A DNA stretch of 10,049 nucleotides from BRH-c25 sp964574195 (GCA_964574195.1 CAZNMO010000172.1:1-10049); one strand, 5' to 3'; positions 1-7,541 are shown, numbered from the stretch's first letter. The notes: generated from the sequence alone by a model not told the origin. Program-made: numbers and translations.

Positions 1-2
1 CG

Positions 3-704
3 GTCATAATCTATTCATTGGTTATTACTCCTGTTGCCGCACCGATCATAGGCCAGGTGACAAAGGGTATGCCCGCAGAAAAGGCAGGGATAACGGCTGG
101 CGATAAGATAGTCGATATAAATGATGTCAAGATCTCAAACTGGCAGGAGATGAAGCCAGAGATAGCAAAGCATGAAGGCGAGGAAATGACTGTAACTCTT
201 GAGAATCATGGCGTTCAAAGGGATGTACAGGTGGTACCGATAAAAAACCCGGGCTCAAATGATATAGTGATCGGTGTAACACAGAAGGTAGTGATAGGAG
301 GCTTCTCCATCATAGATGGCTTCAAGACCACCGGTACTATAACCAAAATGATGCTGGGCTTTCTAGGAGAGCTGGTTATGGGGAAGGCCAATACAGATGA
401 AGTAAGCGGCCCCATTTCAATCATTGTATATATGAACGAAGCTGCAAAGACAGGCTTCCTGAATGTGCTTTACCTTACAGCGATAATAAGCCTCAATCTG
501 GGGATAATGAACCTGCTGCCACTTCCGGCCCTTGACGGCGGAAGACTGCTGTTCATGCTGTTGGAGCTGGTCAGAAGGAAGAAGCTGCCTGCAGAAAAGG
601 AAGGCATGGTTCATTTTGTAGGACTTGTTGCCCTGATGGCCTTGTCCTTATTCCTGATGTACAGGGATATTATTAAGTTCAATCTTTTGAACATATTCAG
701 GTAG
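3..704 (+). CDS. rseP: RseP/RasP-type site-2 zinc metalloprotease, C-terminal part (5' end outside window)
   Basis: Membrane-embedded site-2 protease that cleaves transmembrane segments of anti-sigma factors and remnant signal peptides. The reading frame is open from the left edge, so the start and the HExxH zinc motif lie upstream; 233 residues are visible. In order: the end of a hydrophobic segment, a PDZ domain (about residues 18-95, with GMPAEKAGITAGDKI typical of the family), a GPISI-like segment, then a membrane segment carrying NLLPLPALDGG, in which Asp178 of the LDG motif should be the third zinc ligand. A last membrane helix follows (VGLVALMALSLFLMY) and a short tail. Seven bases separate it from ispG. 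In many Firmicutes rseP follows cdsA and dxr, which would join it to isoprenoid synthesis through ispG; the upstream genes are not visible here. Family assignment is firm; the proteolytic substrate cannot be inferred. Confidence 0.95.
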   Translation, partial: VIIYSLVITPVAAPIIGQVTKGMPAEKAGITAGDKIVDINDVKISNWQEMKPEIAKHEGEEMTVTLENHGVQRDVQVVPIKNPGSNDIVIGVTQKVVIGGFSIIDGFKTTGTITKMMLGFLGELVMGKANTDEVSGPISIIVYMNEAAKTGFLNVLYLTAIISLNLGIMNLLPLPALDGGRLLFMLLELVRRKKLPAEKEGMVHFVGLVALMALSLFLMYRDIIKFNLLNIFR

Positions 705-711
705 GTAAGCC

Positions 712-1773
712 ATGAACAAAAATACAAGAAGAATAAGGATCGGTGACAGGTACATAGGCGGCGGAGAGCCTATACTGATACAATCCATGACAAACACAAA
801 AACTCAGGATGTAGCTGCTACTGTCAACCAGGTAAAAATATTGCAGGAAGCAGGCTGCGACATAGTGAGGGTAGCAGTACCGGATATGGAAGCGGCAGAG
901 GCTATAAAACAGATAAAAAAGGGAATATCCATACCCCTTGTAGCCGACATACATTTTGATCACAGGCTGGCAGTGGAGGCTATCAAAAATGGTGCAGACA
1001 AGATAAGGATCAATCCAGGCAACATAGGCGACAGGGAAAGGGTAAGACAAGTCGTATCCGCAGCAAAGGAAAGGGATATACCTATCAGGATAGGTATCAA
1101 TTCCGGCTCTCTGGAAAAGGAGCTTTTGGAGAAGTATGGACATCCTACAGCTGATGCCTTGGTGGAAAGTACGCTGAACAACATAGCGTTATTGGAATCC
1201 ATGGATTTCAATAACATTGTCATATCAATAAAATCCTCCGATGTAATGCTTACAGTAGAAAGCTACATAAAAGCTTCAGAAGCAACCGGCTATCCGATGC
1301 ATATAGGCGTTACAGAGGCGGGAACTGTACTGGCAGGTGCTGTAAAATCCTCTGTAGGGCTTGGAATACTGCTGCACAAAGGTATTGGTGATACATTGCG
1401 GGTTTCTCTCACAGGAGATCCGACAGAAGAGATATATGTAGCGAGAGAAATATTGAAAAGCTTGAAGCTGATGCAGGACGGAATAGAGCTTGTATCATGC
1501 CCAACCTGCGGAAGGACCAATGTGGACCTTATCAGGGTCGCTGAGGAAGTGGAAAGACTGGTAAGGGATATAGAGGTCAGGAAGCCAATGAAGCTTGCAG
1601 TCATGGGCTGTGCGGTCAATGGACCCGGTGAAGCGAAGGAAGCTGACCTGGGTATTGCAGGAGGCAAAGGAGAATTCCTTTTATTCGTTAAAGGCGATAT
1701 CATAAGGAAGATCCCACAGGACAAGATAATAGAAGAGCTATTGAAAGAGATAAAAAATTTCCAATCCGTATAA
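712..1773 (+). CDS. ispG: 4-hydroxy-3-methylbut-2-enyl-diphosphate synthase (flavodoxin/ferredoxin-dependent), IspG/GcpE
   Basis: Cytosolic iron-sulfur enzyme of the MEP pathway. It reductively opens methylerythritol cyclodiphosphate to HMBPP, the step before IspH. The 353-residue length fits the compact bacterial form (TIM barrel plus C-terminal [4Fe-4S] domain). The N-terminus has the family motif RRIRIGDRYIGGGEPILIQSMTNT; the barrel includes VADIHFDHRLA and KIRINPGNIG. The cluster ligands are visible: Cys263 and Cys266 in SCPTCGRT, Cys300 and Glu307 in MGCAVNGPGEAKEADLG, matching the three-Cys-one-Glu set known for E. coli IspG. ATG is used 7 bp after rseP; the AGGTAGGTAAG before it is only a modest Shine-Dalgarno sequence, so coupling to rseP translation is plausible. 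It is complete, with no frameshift. Confidence 0.98.
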   Translation: MNKNTRRIRIGDRYIGGGEPILIQSMTNTKTQDVAATVNQVKILQEAGCDIVRVAVPDMEAAEAIKQIKKGISIPLVADIHFDHRLAVEAIKNGADKIRINPGNIGDRERVRQVVSAAKERDIPIRIGINSGSLEKELLEKYGHPTADALVESTLNNIALLESMDFNNIVISIKSSDVMLTVESYIKASEATGYPMHIGVTEAGTVLAGAVKSSVGLGILLHKGIGDTLRVSLTGDPTEEIYVAREILKSLKLMQDGIELVSCPTCGRTNVDLIRVAEEVERLVRDIEVRKPMKLAVMGCAVNGPGEAKEADLGIAGGKGEFLLFVKGDIIRKIPQDKIIEELLKEIKNFQSV

Positions 1774-1814
1774 TTTCTGCAGGCTATGCCAATATATCTA
1801 TAACAAAGCATAAC

Positions 1815-1820
1815 GGGAGG
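1815..1820 (+). promoter_or_regulatory. Ribosome binding site of the glycosyltransferase gene
   Basis: GGGAGG lies 8 bases before the ATG at 1829. It is the only strong Shine-Dalgarno sequence in the 55-bp ispG to glycosyltransferase gap and fixes the start. No convincing promoter or terminator is seen in that gap, so the gene is probably co-transcribed with ispG. Confidence 0.75.
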
Positions 1821-1828
1821 ACGCTATC

Positions 1829-2476
1829 ATGAATGTAACAGCAATAATTCCTGCCTATAATGAGGAGCGTACCATAGCGGGCGTAGTCAGATGCGTAATG
1901 CAGGTAGACAAGATACAGAAGGTAATAGTGGTGAGCGACGGCTCTACTGACAAGACAGCGGAAATTGCACGGGAATGCGGGGCAGATGTGATCGAGCTTG
2001 AAGAGAATGTTGGAAAGGGCGGCGCTATCAAGGCAGGTGTGAGTGAATGCGGCACTGAGATAATACTTTTTCTTGATGCCGACCTGATAGGGCTTACAAA
2101 GCAGCATGTCCTTGATCTGATCCAGCCTGTGCTGGAGAACCGAGCGGACATGACAGTGGGTATATTCCGCAAAGGAAGGGTGGTAACAGACCTGGCACAG
2201 AAGGTCACTCCCTATCTTTCAGGGCAGAGAGCGATACGCAAAGCAATAATCGAGAAGCTTCCCAATATGGACATAGCAAGATACGGGGTAGAGGTGGCAC
2301 TTACAAAGTACCTGAAAAAATATTCGGCCAGGGTCATTGAAGTAGATCTGCCGGATATGACTCATGTGACCAAGGAAGAGAAGCTTGGGCTGGTAAAGGG
2401 AGTACAGGCACGGCTCAAAATGTATTGGGACATAGTAAAGATATTGGGCAACAACAAGAAAAAAGAGCAGGATTAA
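1829..2476 (+). CDS. Soluble GT-A fold glycosyltransferase, family 2 / GpgS-like
   Basis: A 215-residue nucleotide-sugar transferase with no membrane segment or signal peptide, so probably cytosolic. The GT-A elements are in order: IIPAYNEE (residues 6-13), VVSDGSTDKT (34-43, Asp37 for nucleotide binding), GKGGAIKAG (62-70), the metal-binding DAD (83-85, in FLDADLIGL), then SGQRAIRK (131-138), RYGVEVALT (151-159) and His179 in MTHV. The second half, with SGQRA, the YGVE motif and a late His after a strand, resembles by eye glucosyl-3-phosphoglycerate synthases (GT81) more than polyprenyl-phosphate transferases, which usually carry membrane helices. The donor and acceptor cannot be read from the sequence. 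It sits between ispG and polC, where B. subtilis has proS. Glycosyltransferase identity is firm; the GpgS-like label is inference. Confidence 0.88.
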   Translation: MNVTAIIPAYNEERTIAGVVRCVMQVDKIQKVIVVSDGSTDKTAEIARECGADVIELEENVGKGGAIKAGVSECGTEIILFLDADLIGLTKQHVLDLIQPVLENRADMTVGIFRKGRVVTDLAQKVTPYLSGQRAIRKAIIEKLPNMDIARYGVEVALTKYLKKYSARVIEVDLPDMTHVTKEEKLGLVKGVQARLKMYWDIVKILGNNKKKEQD

Positions 2477-2503
2477 AACTTACGGGGTAATTCTCTTTAG
2501 CGT

Positions 2504-2509
2504 GGAGGT
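2504..2509 (+). promoter_or_regulatory. Ribosome binding site that sets the polC start at 2514
   Basis: GGAGGT lies 5 bases before the ATG at 2514. An in-frame GTG at 2502 would put this site inside the coding region and has no comparable Shine-Dalgarno sequence of its own, so the ATG is preferred and the protein is four residues shorter than the longest open frame. Confidence 0.8.
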
Positions 2510-2513
2510 CAAT

Positions 2514-5500
2514 ATGCAAAGCAGTACAAAGTTGGATAAGTCGTTTTTTTTGCAGTACAAGGACAGGTTTGAGATCAAAAAAATACGAATATTGAAAAAA
2601 GCCAAGGAATGGGAATTGTGCATAAGCTTGAAGGAAGCAGTACCCCTGGCTGAACTAAGCAGTATAGAGAAACAAATAGCAGATTTTTATGGCCTGAACA
2701 GAGTGAGGATAGTAGTTGAGGAATCTGCGCTGAATATTGATCCTTCAGAGCTGGTATTATCCCATTGGGAGGATATGAAGAAAATCTTGCTTGCAAATAA
2801 CCCGTCTTTTACGGGTTTTCTTATGGAGTCGGCACTACAGTATGAGAACGGAAATGTCAAGCTCACGGTGTCATCCAAGGAAGCAGCGGGTTATCTCAGC
2901 TCCAGAAAATGCGGTACTATCCTTTCGCAATATATGAAGGATTATTTGAATTTAACCTTGCAGGTTTCCATATGCTTCAATGAAGAAGACCGGCTTTGTG
3001 AAGAGGAATACCTGAAATGCTATCTTGAAGAGGAAAACAAGATAGTAGCTGAAGCGTTGAAGCCCAAGAGCGGCGGAAAAGAAAAGCAAAAGGAACGCAA
3101 TGATGTAGTCATCATGGGAAGAGTCTTCAATGACATACCCGTAAGCATATCCTCCATAGCCGAGGACTCGGGGCGGGTAACGATACAAGGCACTATATTC
3201 AATACCGAGGTAAAGAATCTCAATAACGGAAAAACCATCATAATTTTCAACATAACCGACAATACCAACTCTGTTACGGCCAAGATCTTCATAAAAGAAG
3301 AAGGCGACACGGCGAAGCTGGTTGAAAACATAACTAAAGGCAGATATGTAAGGATAAAAGGGGATATCCAGTATGATCCCTTTATAAAGGAACTGGTCAT
3401 ATTCCCCATTAATATAGTTGAAGCTACAAAGACTGTCCGCACAGACAACTCTGAGGAGAAGCGCATCGAGCTGCATGCCCACACAGGCATGAGCACCATG
3501 GACGGAATATGCTCAGCCACAGACCTTATACTGAGAGCAAAGTCATGGGGCCACAAAGCTATAGCAATAACCGACCATGGAGTGGTGCAGGCGTTCCCAG
3601 AAGCCTTTGAGGCGTCGAAAAAACATGGTGTTAAGGTTATATACGGTGTGGAAGGCTATTATGTCAATGATGGAGTACCCATTGTCTATAACCCCGGAAA
3701 CAGAAGCTTCGAAGATGAGTTTGTCGTATTTGATATAGAAACCACCGGTCTTTCGGCTGTAAAGGACAGAATAACCGAGATAGGTGCGGTGAAGATACGA
3801 AACGGACAGCTGGTAGACAGATTTTCAGAGCTGATAAACCCGGAAATTCCGATTCCGGAGAACATAATAAAGCTTACAGGCATAACCAATGCCATGGTGA
3901 GGGACAAAGAGACCATAAGGGAGGTACTTCCTAGATTCCTGCAATTTGTCGGAGATGCTCCGCTTATAGCGCACAATGCAAGCTTTGATACCGGCTTCAT
4001 AAGAGTCAAGGCGGGTGAGCTGGGTATGGAAGTAAACAATACAGTAATTGATACTCTTCAGCTTTCCAGGATACTTCTAACAGAGCTGAAACGGCACAAG
4101 CTCAATCTGGTGTGCGAGTATCTGGGAATAAGCCTTGAAAACCATCACAGGGCTGCTGACGACGCAGAGGCGACCGCGGAAATAATGCTGAAGTTCATCA
4201 GCATTATGAAGGATAAGGGTATAAAGGATATAGCAGATATAAACAGGCTTACATCCCCGGAGGGAAGCTACAAGAAGCTGGATTCCTACCATATTATACT
4301 GCTGGTAAAGAATATGACAGGCCTGAAGAACCTGTACAAGCTCATATCCATGTCACACCTGGACTATTTCTACAAAAAGCCGAGAATACCCAGAAGCCTG
4401 CTGACGCAATACAGGGAAGGGCTTATCATAGGCTCAGCCTGTGAAGCAGGAGAGATATTCAGGAATATAATGAGCAATGTGGATGAGAATACTATTCAGG
4501 AAAATGTAAGATTTTATGACTATCTTGAGATACAGCCCTGCGGAAACAATGAATTCCTGCTGAGGAACGGAAAGCTTTCCAATAAGGGAGAGCTGGAAGG
4601 TATAAACCGGAGGATACTGGAGCTGGGCAGGAAGCTGAATAAACCAGTAGTTGCCACAGGCGATGTACACTTTCTTGAACCGGAGGATGAGATATACCGG
4701 AGGATCATAATGGCCGGACAGGGCTATTCTGATGCCGACGACCAGGCTCCCCTATACTTCAAATCCACAGATGAGATGCTTGAGGAATTCAAATATCTTG
4801 GCAAGGAAACAGCCCATGAGGTCGTAATAACAAATCCAAACAGGATATATGAGCAGATAGAGGAAATTATCCCCATACCTGAGGATACCTTCCCACCCAA
4901 GATAGAAGGTGCCGAAGAGCAGATAAAAGAAATGACCATGAATAAGGTACATGAGATTTATGGTGAGACTCTTCACGAGGTAATTGTGAAACGTCTGGAA
5001 AAGGAGCTTAATTCCATCATCAACCATGGTTATGCAGTACTTTACCTTATAGCACAGAAGCTGGTAGCCAAATCCAACAGCGACGGTTATCTTGTAGGCT
5101 CCAGAGGCTCTGTAGGTTCCTCCTTCGTGGCCACCATGTGCGATATAACTGAGGTCAACCCATTGCCTCCGCATTATTTATGCACCAACTGCAAGTATGT
5201 ACATTTTTTCACCGACGGTTCGGTAGAATCAGGGGCGGATCTTGGAGATAAGAATTGTCCGGAATGTGGCAGCGTGCTGAAGAAGGAAGGCCATGACATA
5301 CCCTTTGAAATGTTTTTGGGCTTCGACGGCGACAAAGAGCCTGATATAGACTTGAACTTTGCAGGTGAATACCAGCCCGAGGCTCATAAATACACCGAAG
5401 AGCTTTTTGGAAAGGGCTATGTGTTCAGAGCAGGCACCATAGGCACCATAGCGGAGAAGACGGCTTACGGCTACATAAAGAAGTATTATGAGGAAAGAGG

Positions 5501-6770
5501 CATAAAAGTCAATAATGCAGAAATGAACAGGCTGGTTCAAGGCTGTACAGGCATCAAGAGGACCACGGGACAGCATCCGGGCGGGGTAATGATAGTACCT
5601 AACTATACAGAGATATACAATTTCACCCCCATACAAAGGCCTGCTGATGATACTACCTCAAGTATAATAACTACTCACTTCGATTATCATTCTATCAGCG
5701 GGAGGCTTTTGAAGCTGGACATACTGGGGCACGACGTTCCGTCCATCATCAGGATGCTGGAGGATATAACCGGCTTCAATGTTAACAGCATACCGCTGGA
5801 TGACAAGAAGACCATGAGCCTGTTTACATCTTCAGAGGCTCTACAGATAAACCTGGATGAGATCGACTGTACTGTTGGAAGCCTTGGGATACCGGAATTC
5901 GGAACAAAGTTCGTAAGGCAGATGCTTATTGACACACAGCCCAAGACCTTTGCTGAGCTGGTGAGGATATCAGGACTGTCTCATGGGACCGATGTGTGGC
6001 TCAACAACGCACAGGATATCATAAAGAGCGGAACAGCAACCTTGAAAGAAGTCATATCCACAAGAGACGATATAATGCTATACCTCTTGTACAAGGGCGT
6101 AGCTCCCAAAACAGCATTCAAAACCGCTGAGAACGTAAGAAAAGGAAAGGGCTTGACTCCGGAATTTGAAGAAGCCATGAGGAATCAGGGAGTACCGGAC
6201 TGGTACATACAATCCTGTAAAACTGTAAAGTACCTGTTTCCAAAAGCCCATGCCACTGCATATGTAATGATGTCCTTCAGAATAGCCTATTACAAGGTGT
6301 ATTACCCCGAAGCCTTCTATGCAACATATTTCACCGTAAAGCTGGATGACTTCGACGCAGATCTGATCGTAAAAGGAAAAGATGCTGTCAAGGCAAAATG
6401 GATAGAAATCGATAGATTGGGGAATAATGCAACTACCAAGGAAAAAAACCTGATGACCGTACTGGAAGTCGCTTATGAAATGTACCTGAGAGACATCAAG
6501 CTTCTGCCTGTGGATCTGTATAAATCAGCAGCAGACAAATTCCTGGTCACAGAAGAAGGAATACTTCCTCCTTTAGGTTCATTGCAGGGCCTTGGTGCCA
6601 GTGCAGCACAGAATATAGTGGGAACCAGACAGGAATCCAGCTTCATATCCATGGATGACCTGAGGGAAAGGGCTAAGGTTTCCAAAACGGTAATTGAGAT
6701 AATGAAAAACCACGGATGTCTGGAGGGACTTCCTGAAAGCAACCAGTTGAGTCTTTTTTCCGTAGTGTAG
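2514..6770 (+). CDS. polC: DNA polymerase III PolC-type catalytic subunit
   Basis: Replicative DNA polymerase of low-GC Gram-positives with built-in proofreading; 1418 residues, close to the roughly 1440 of B. subtilis PolC. Order of parts: PolC N-terminal region (about 1-190), OB-fold (about 198-310), PHP domain (LHAH with His321/His323, ITDHG with Asp354/His355, GDVHF with Asp717/His719) split by an inserted DEDDh exonuclease (DIET Asp407/Glu409, HNASFD 487-492 with Asp492, HRAADD His545/Asp550). The polymerase core follows: SRGSVGSS (863-870), a four-Cys zinc site (Cys890, 893, 915, 918), palm aspartates Asp944 and Asp946 in PDIDLNF, and Asp1069 in LDILGHD. A helix-hairpin-helix-like C-terminal region (about 1351 on) ends in QLSLF (1411-1415), the sliding-clamp binding motif. 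All catalytic residues appear intact. The start at ATG 2514 rests on the GGAGGT before it. It follows the glycosyltransferase by 37 bp. Confidence 0.98.
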   Translation: MQSSTKLDKSFFLQYKDRFEIKKIRILKKAKEWELCISLKEAVPLAELSSIEKQIADFYGLNRVRIVVEESALNIDPSELVLSHWEDMKKILLANNPSFTGFLMESALQYENGNVKLTVSSKEAAGYLSSRKCGTILSQYMKDYLNLTLQVSICFNEEDRLCEEEYLKCYLEEENKIVAEALKPKSGGKEKQKERNDVVIMGRVFNDIPVSISSIAEDSGRVTIQGTIFNTEVKNLNNGKTIIIFNITDNTNSVTAKIFIKEEGDTAKLVENITKGRYVRIKGDIQYDPFIKELVIFPINIVEATKTVRTDNSEEKRIELHAHTGMSTMDGICSATDLILRAKSWGHKAIAITDHGVVQAFPEAFEASKKHGVKVIYGVEGYYVNDGVPIVYNPGNRSFEDEFVVFDIETTGLSAVKDRITEIGAVKIRNGQLVDRFSELINPEIPIPENIIKLTGITNAMVRDKETIREVLPRFLQFVGDAPLIAHNASFDTGFIRVKAGELGMEVNNTVIDTLQLSRILLTELKRHKLNLVCEYLGISLENHHRAADDAEATAEIMLKFISIMKDKGIKDIADINRLTSPEGSYKKLDSYHIILLVKNMTGLKNLYKLISMSHLDYFYKKPRIPRSLLTQYREGLIIGSACEAGEIFRNIMSNVDENTIQENVRFYDYLEIQPCGNNEFLLRNGKLSNKGELEGINRRILELGRKLNKPVVATGDVHFLEPEDEIYRRIIMAGQGYSDADDQAPLYFKSTDEMLEEFKYLGKETAHEVVITNPNRIYEQIEEIIPIPEDTFPPKIEGAEEQIKEMTMNKVHEIYGETLHEVIVKRLEKELNSIINHGYAVLYLIAQKLVAKSNSDGYLVGSRGSVGSSFVATMCDITEVNPLPPHYLCTNCKYVHFFTDGSVESGADLGDKNCPECGSVLKKEGHDIPFEMFLGFDGDKEPDIDLNFAGEYQPEAHKYTEELFGKGYVFRAGTIGTIAEKTAYGYIKKYYEERGIKVNNAEMNRLVQGCTGIKRTTGQHPGGVMIVPNYTEIYNFTPIQRPADDTTSSIITTHFDYHSISGRLLKLDILGHDVPSIIRMLEDITGFNVNSIPLDDKKTMSLFTSSEALQINLDEIDCTVGSLGIPEFGTKFVRQMLIDTQPKTFAELVRISGLSHGTDVWLNNAQDIIKSGTATLKEVISTRDDIMLYLLYKGVAPKTAFKTAENVRKGKGLTPEFEEAMRNQGVPDWYIQSCKTVKYLFPKAHATAYVMMSFRIAYYKVYYPEAFYATYFTVKLDDFDADLIVKGKDAVKAKWIEIDRLGNNATTKEKNLMTVLEVAYEMYLRDIKLLPVDLYKSAADKFLVTEEGILPPLGSLQGLGASAAQNIVGTRQESSFISMDDLRERAKVSKTVIEIMKNHGCLEGLPESNQLSLFSVV

Positions 6771-6785
6771 CCATGAACATAAAAC

Positions 6786-6814
6786 TTGCATGTGGTTTCA
6801 AAGAGTGTTATAAT
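6786..6814 (+). promoter_or_regulatory. Predicted sigma-A promoter with extended -10 for the rimP-nusA-infB operon
   Basis: A perfect TATAAT (6809-6814) is preceded by TGT, giving the extended -10 TGnTATAAT, with TTGCAT (6786-6791) as a weak -35 at 17 bp spacing. It begins 15 bp after the polC stop and is followed by a run of eight T (6814-6821); transcription would start near 6821-6826. This gives rimP a leader of about 220 nt. Prediction from consensus only. Confidence 0.65.
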
Positions 6815-6903
6815 TTTTTTTGGTGACAGGAAAATTCTGTTTTATTTACTTCCGCAATAGATCAGATTGCAATTGCAGTGCTGGTCACATGACTTTTAAG
6901 ATT

Positions 6904-6923
6904 AGAGTGGGCAAACCCACTCT
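6904..6923 (+). terminator. Strong hairpin in the rimP leader, possible attenuator
   Basis: AGAGTGGG (6904-6911), loop CAAA, CCCACTCT (6916-6923): a perfect 8-bp stem with four-base loop, followed by TTCG and an AT-rich stretch. The T-run is short, so it is a leaky terminator at best, or a pause or attenuation site about 80 nt into the transcript. The 5' arm could alternatively pair its GAGTG (6905-6909) with CACTC at 6938-6942, a weak competing fold. It could also end transcripts read through from polC. Confidence 0.55.
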
Positions 6924-6941
6924 TTCGTATTATTATACACT

Positions 6942-6964
6942 CATCCTGAACACAGTGAAGGATC
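6942..6964 (+). repeat. Probable copy of a dispersed intergenic CATCCTGA...AAGGATC repeat
   Basis: CATCCTGA (6942-6949), nine bases, then AAGGATC (6958-6964 region); ATCCT (6943-6947) pairs with AGGAT (6959-6963). The wording closely resembles, from memory, short palindromic elements with CATCCTGAGCGAAGCGAAGGATC that are scattered in intergenic regions of many bacteria. Only one copy is in this window, so its repetitive nature is inferred. Confidence 0.45.
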
Positions 6965-6967
6965 TTA

Positions 6968-6998
6968 CCCGGTCATCCGGGACTGTATTCAATACAGT
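6968..6998 (+). repeat. Two adjoining inverted repeats before rimP
   Basis: CCCGG-TCAT-CCGGG (6968-6981) is a perfect 5-bp stem with a four-base loop. Immediately after it, ACTGTATT-C-AATACAGT (6982-6998) is a perfect inverted repeat of 8 bases per arm; as RNA it would form about 6 bp with a 5-base loop. There is no spacer between them, so they could stack. They end 35 bases before the rimP Shine-Dalgarno sequence. Confidence 0.6.
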
Positions 6999-7033
6999 AT
7001 AAATGAGAAATAATAAGCAAAAATACAGATAAA

Positions 7034-7037
7034 GGAG
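7034..7037 (+). promoter_or_regulatory. Ribosome binding site of rimP
   Basis: GGAG within AAAGGAG lies 8 bases before the ATG at 7046, so rimP has a strong independent translation start as expected for the first gene of an operon. Confidence 0.75.
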
Positions 7038-7045
7038 AATCAAAA

Positions 7046-7510
7046 ATGGCAAAGAAAAAGGTTGAAGATGTAGTATTTGAGCTTGCCAAGCCGATAACCG
7101 ACAGATACGACTTTGAAATAGTTGAAGTGGAATACAAGAAGGAAGGCGCGGACTGGTACCTCAGGCTATATATAGACAAGGAAGGCGGTATCACCATAGA
7201 TGACTGTCAGAAAGTAAGCGAGGAGCTGAGCGATCTTCTTGACGAGGCTGACCCCATTGAGCAGTCCTACATATTTGAGGTGTCCTCCCCCGGCGTAGAA
7301 AGGCCCATCAAGACCGACCGGGATTTCGAGAAGAACAATGGGAAGCAGGTAGAGGTCAGGCTTTTTACACCTTTGAACGGTAAGAAGGTTTATGAAGGGA
7401 TATTAAAAGGCCATACAGCAGAAGCTGTTGATATCGAAACTGAGGACGGCAAGCCGTTGCAACTGGAGAAGAGCGCAATAGCTCTGATAAAGCCTGTAAT
7501 AAAATTTTAA
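7046..7510 (+). CDS. rimP: Ribosome maturation factor RimP (YlxS)
   Basis: Binds the small ribosomal subunit and helps its maturation, including assembly around S12. The 154-residue length matches the family. The N-terminal alpha/beta domain (about 1-83) contains YDFEIVEVEYKKEG and LRLYIDKEGGITIDDC; the signature EVSSPGVERP (78-87) marks the end of this domain and is followed by KTDRDFEKNNGKQVEVRL and a small SH3-like C-terminal barrel (about 88-154) with a GILKGH turn. It is the first gene after the structured leader and 31 bp before nusA, the classic rimP-nusA pairing. Start chosen by AAAGGAG at good spacing. No anomalies. Confidence 0.97.
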   Translation: MAKKKVEDVVFELAKPITDRYDFEIVEVEYKKEGADWYLRLYIDKEGGITIDDCQKVSEELSDLLDEADPIEQSYIFEVSSPGVERPIKTDRDFEKNNGKQVEVRLFTPLNGKKVYEGILKGHTAEAVDIETEDGKPLQLEKSAIALIKPVIKF

Positions 7511-7527
7511 ATATATATGAATGTATG

Positions 7528-7532
7528 GGAGG
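7528..7532 (+). promoter_or_regulatory. Ribosome binding site of nusA
   Basis: GGAGG within a GGGAGGGAG stretch, 9 bases before the ATG at 7542. It lies wholly in the 31-bp rimP-nusA gap. Confidence 0.75.
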
Positions 7533-7541
7533 GAGTATTAA

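Larger units (their letters stand above)
6771..7045 (+). promoter_or_regulatory. polC-rimP intergenic region: promoter and structured rimP leader
   Basis: No gene fits this 275-bp gap. It holds the extended -10 promoter, a weak AU-rich hairpin at 6826-6840 (ACAGGA, AAA loop, TTCTGT) followed by TTTATTT, a 5-bp hairpin at 6854-6870 (GCAAT/ATTGC), the strong hairpin at 6904-6923, the repeat-like CATCCTGA...AAGGATC segment (6942-6964), two adjoining hairpins (6968-6981 and 6982-6998), and then an A-rich run into the rimP ribosome binding site. In E. coli the rimP-nusA operon is subject to NusA-dependent autoregulation in its leader; a similar role here is inference. Confidence 0.6.

Noticed and set aside
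1774..1828. Possible promoter in the ispG to glycosyltransferase gap (TATAAC near 1798)
   Set aside because: No matching -35 at acceptable spacing; AT-rich spacer is sufficient explanation.
2952..3556. Minus-strand frames of about 176-178 residues opposite polC
   Set aside because: Shadows of polC; two overlapping frames with no ribosome binding sites, over conserved OB-fold and PHP codons.
6826..6847. ACAGGA-AAA-TTCTGT hairpin followed by TTTATTT as a polC terminator
   Set aside because: The stem has only 6 pairs including one G-U and is AT-rich, and it lies at the predicted start of the rimP transcript; too weak to list as a terminator.
6820..7002. 60-residue + strand frame in the polC-rimP gap
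   Set aside because: It starts within the predicted transcription start region, has no ribosome binding site, and runs through all hairpins and the repeat; composition is not protein-like.
6998..7003. TATAAA as a second -10 close to rimP
   Set aside because: No TGn extension and no -35-like hexamer at 16-18 bp; it is also the tail of an inverted repeat.
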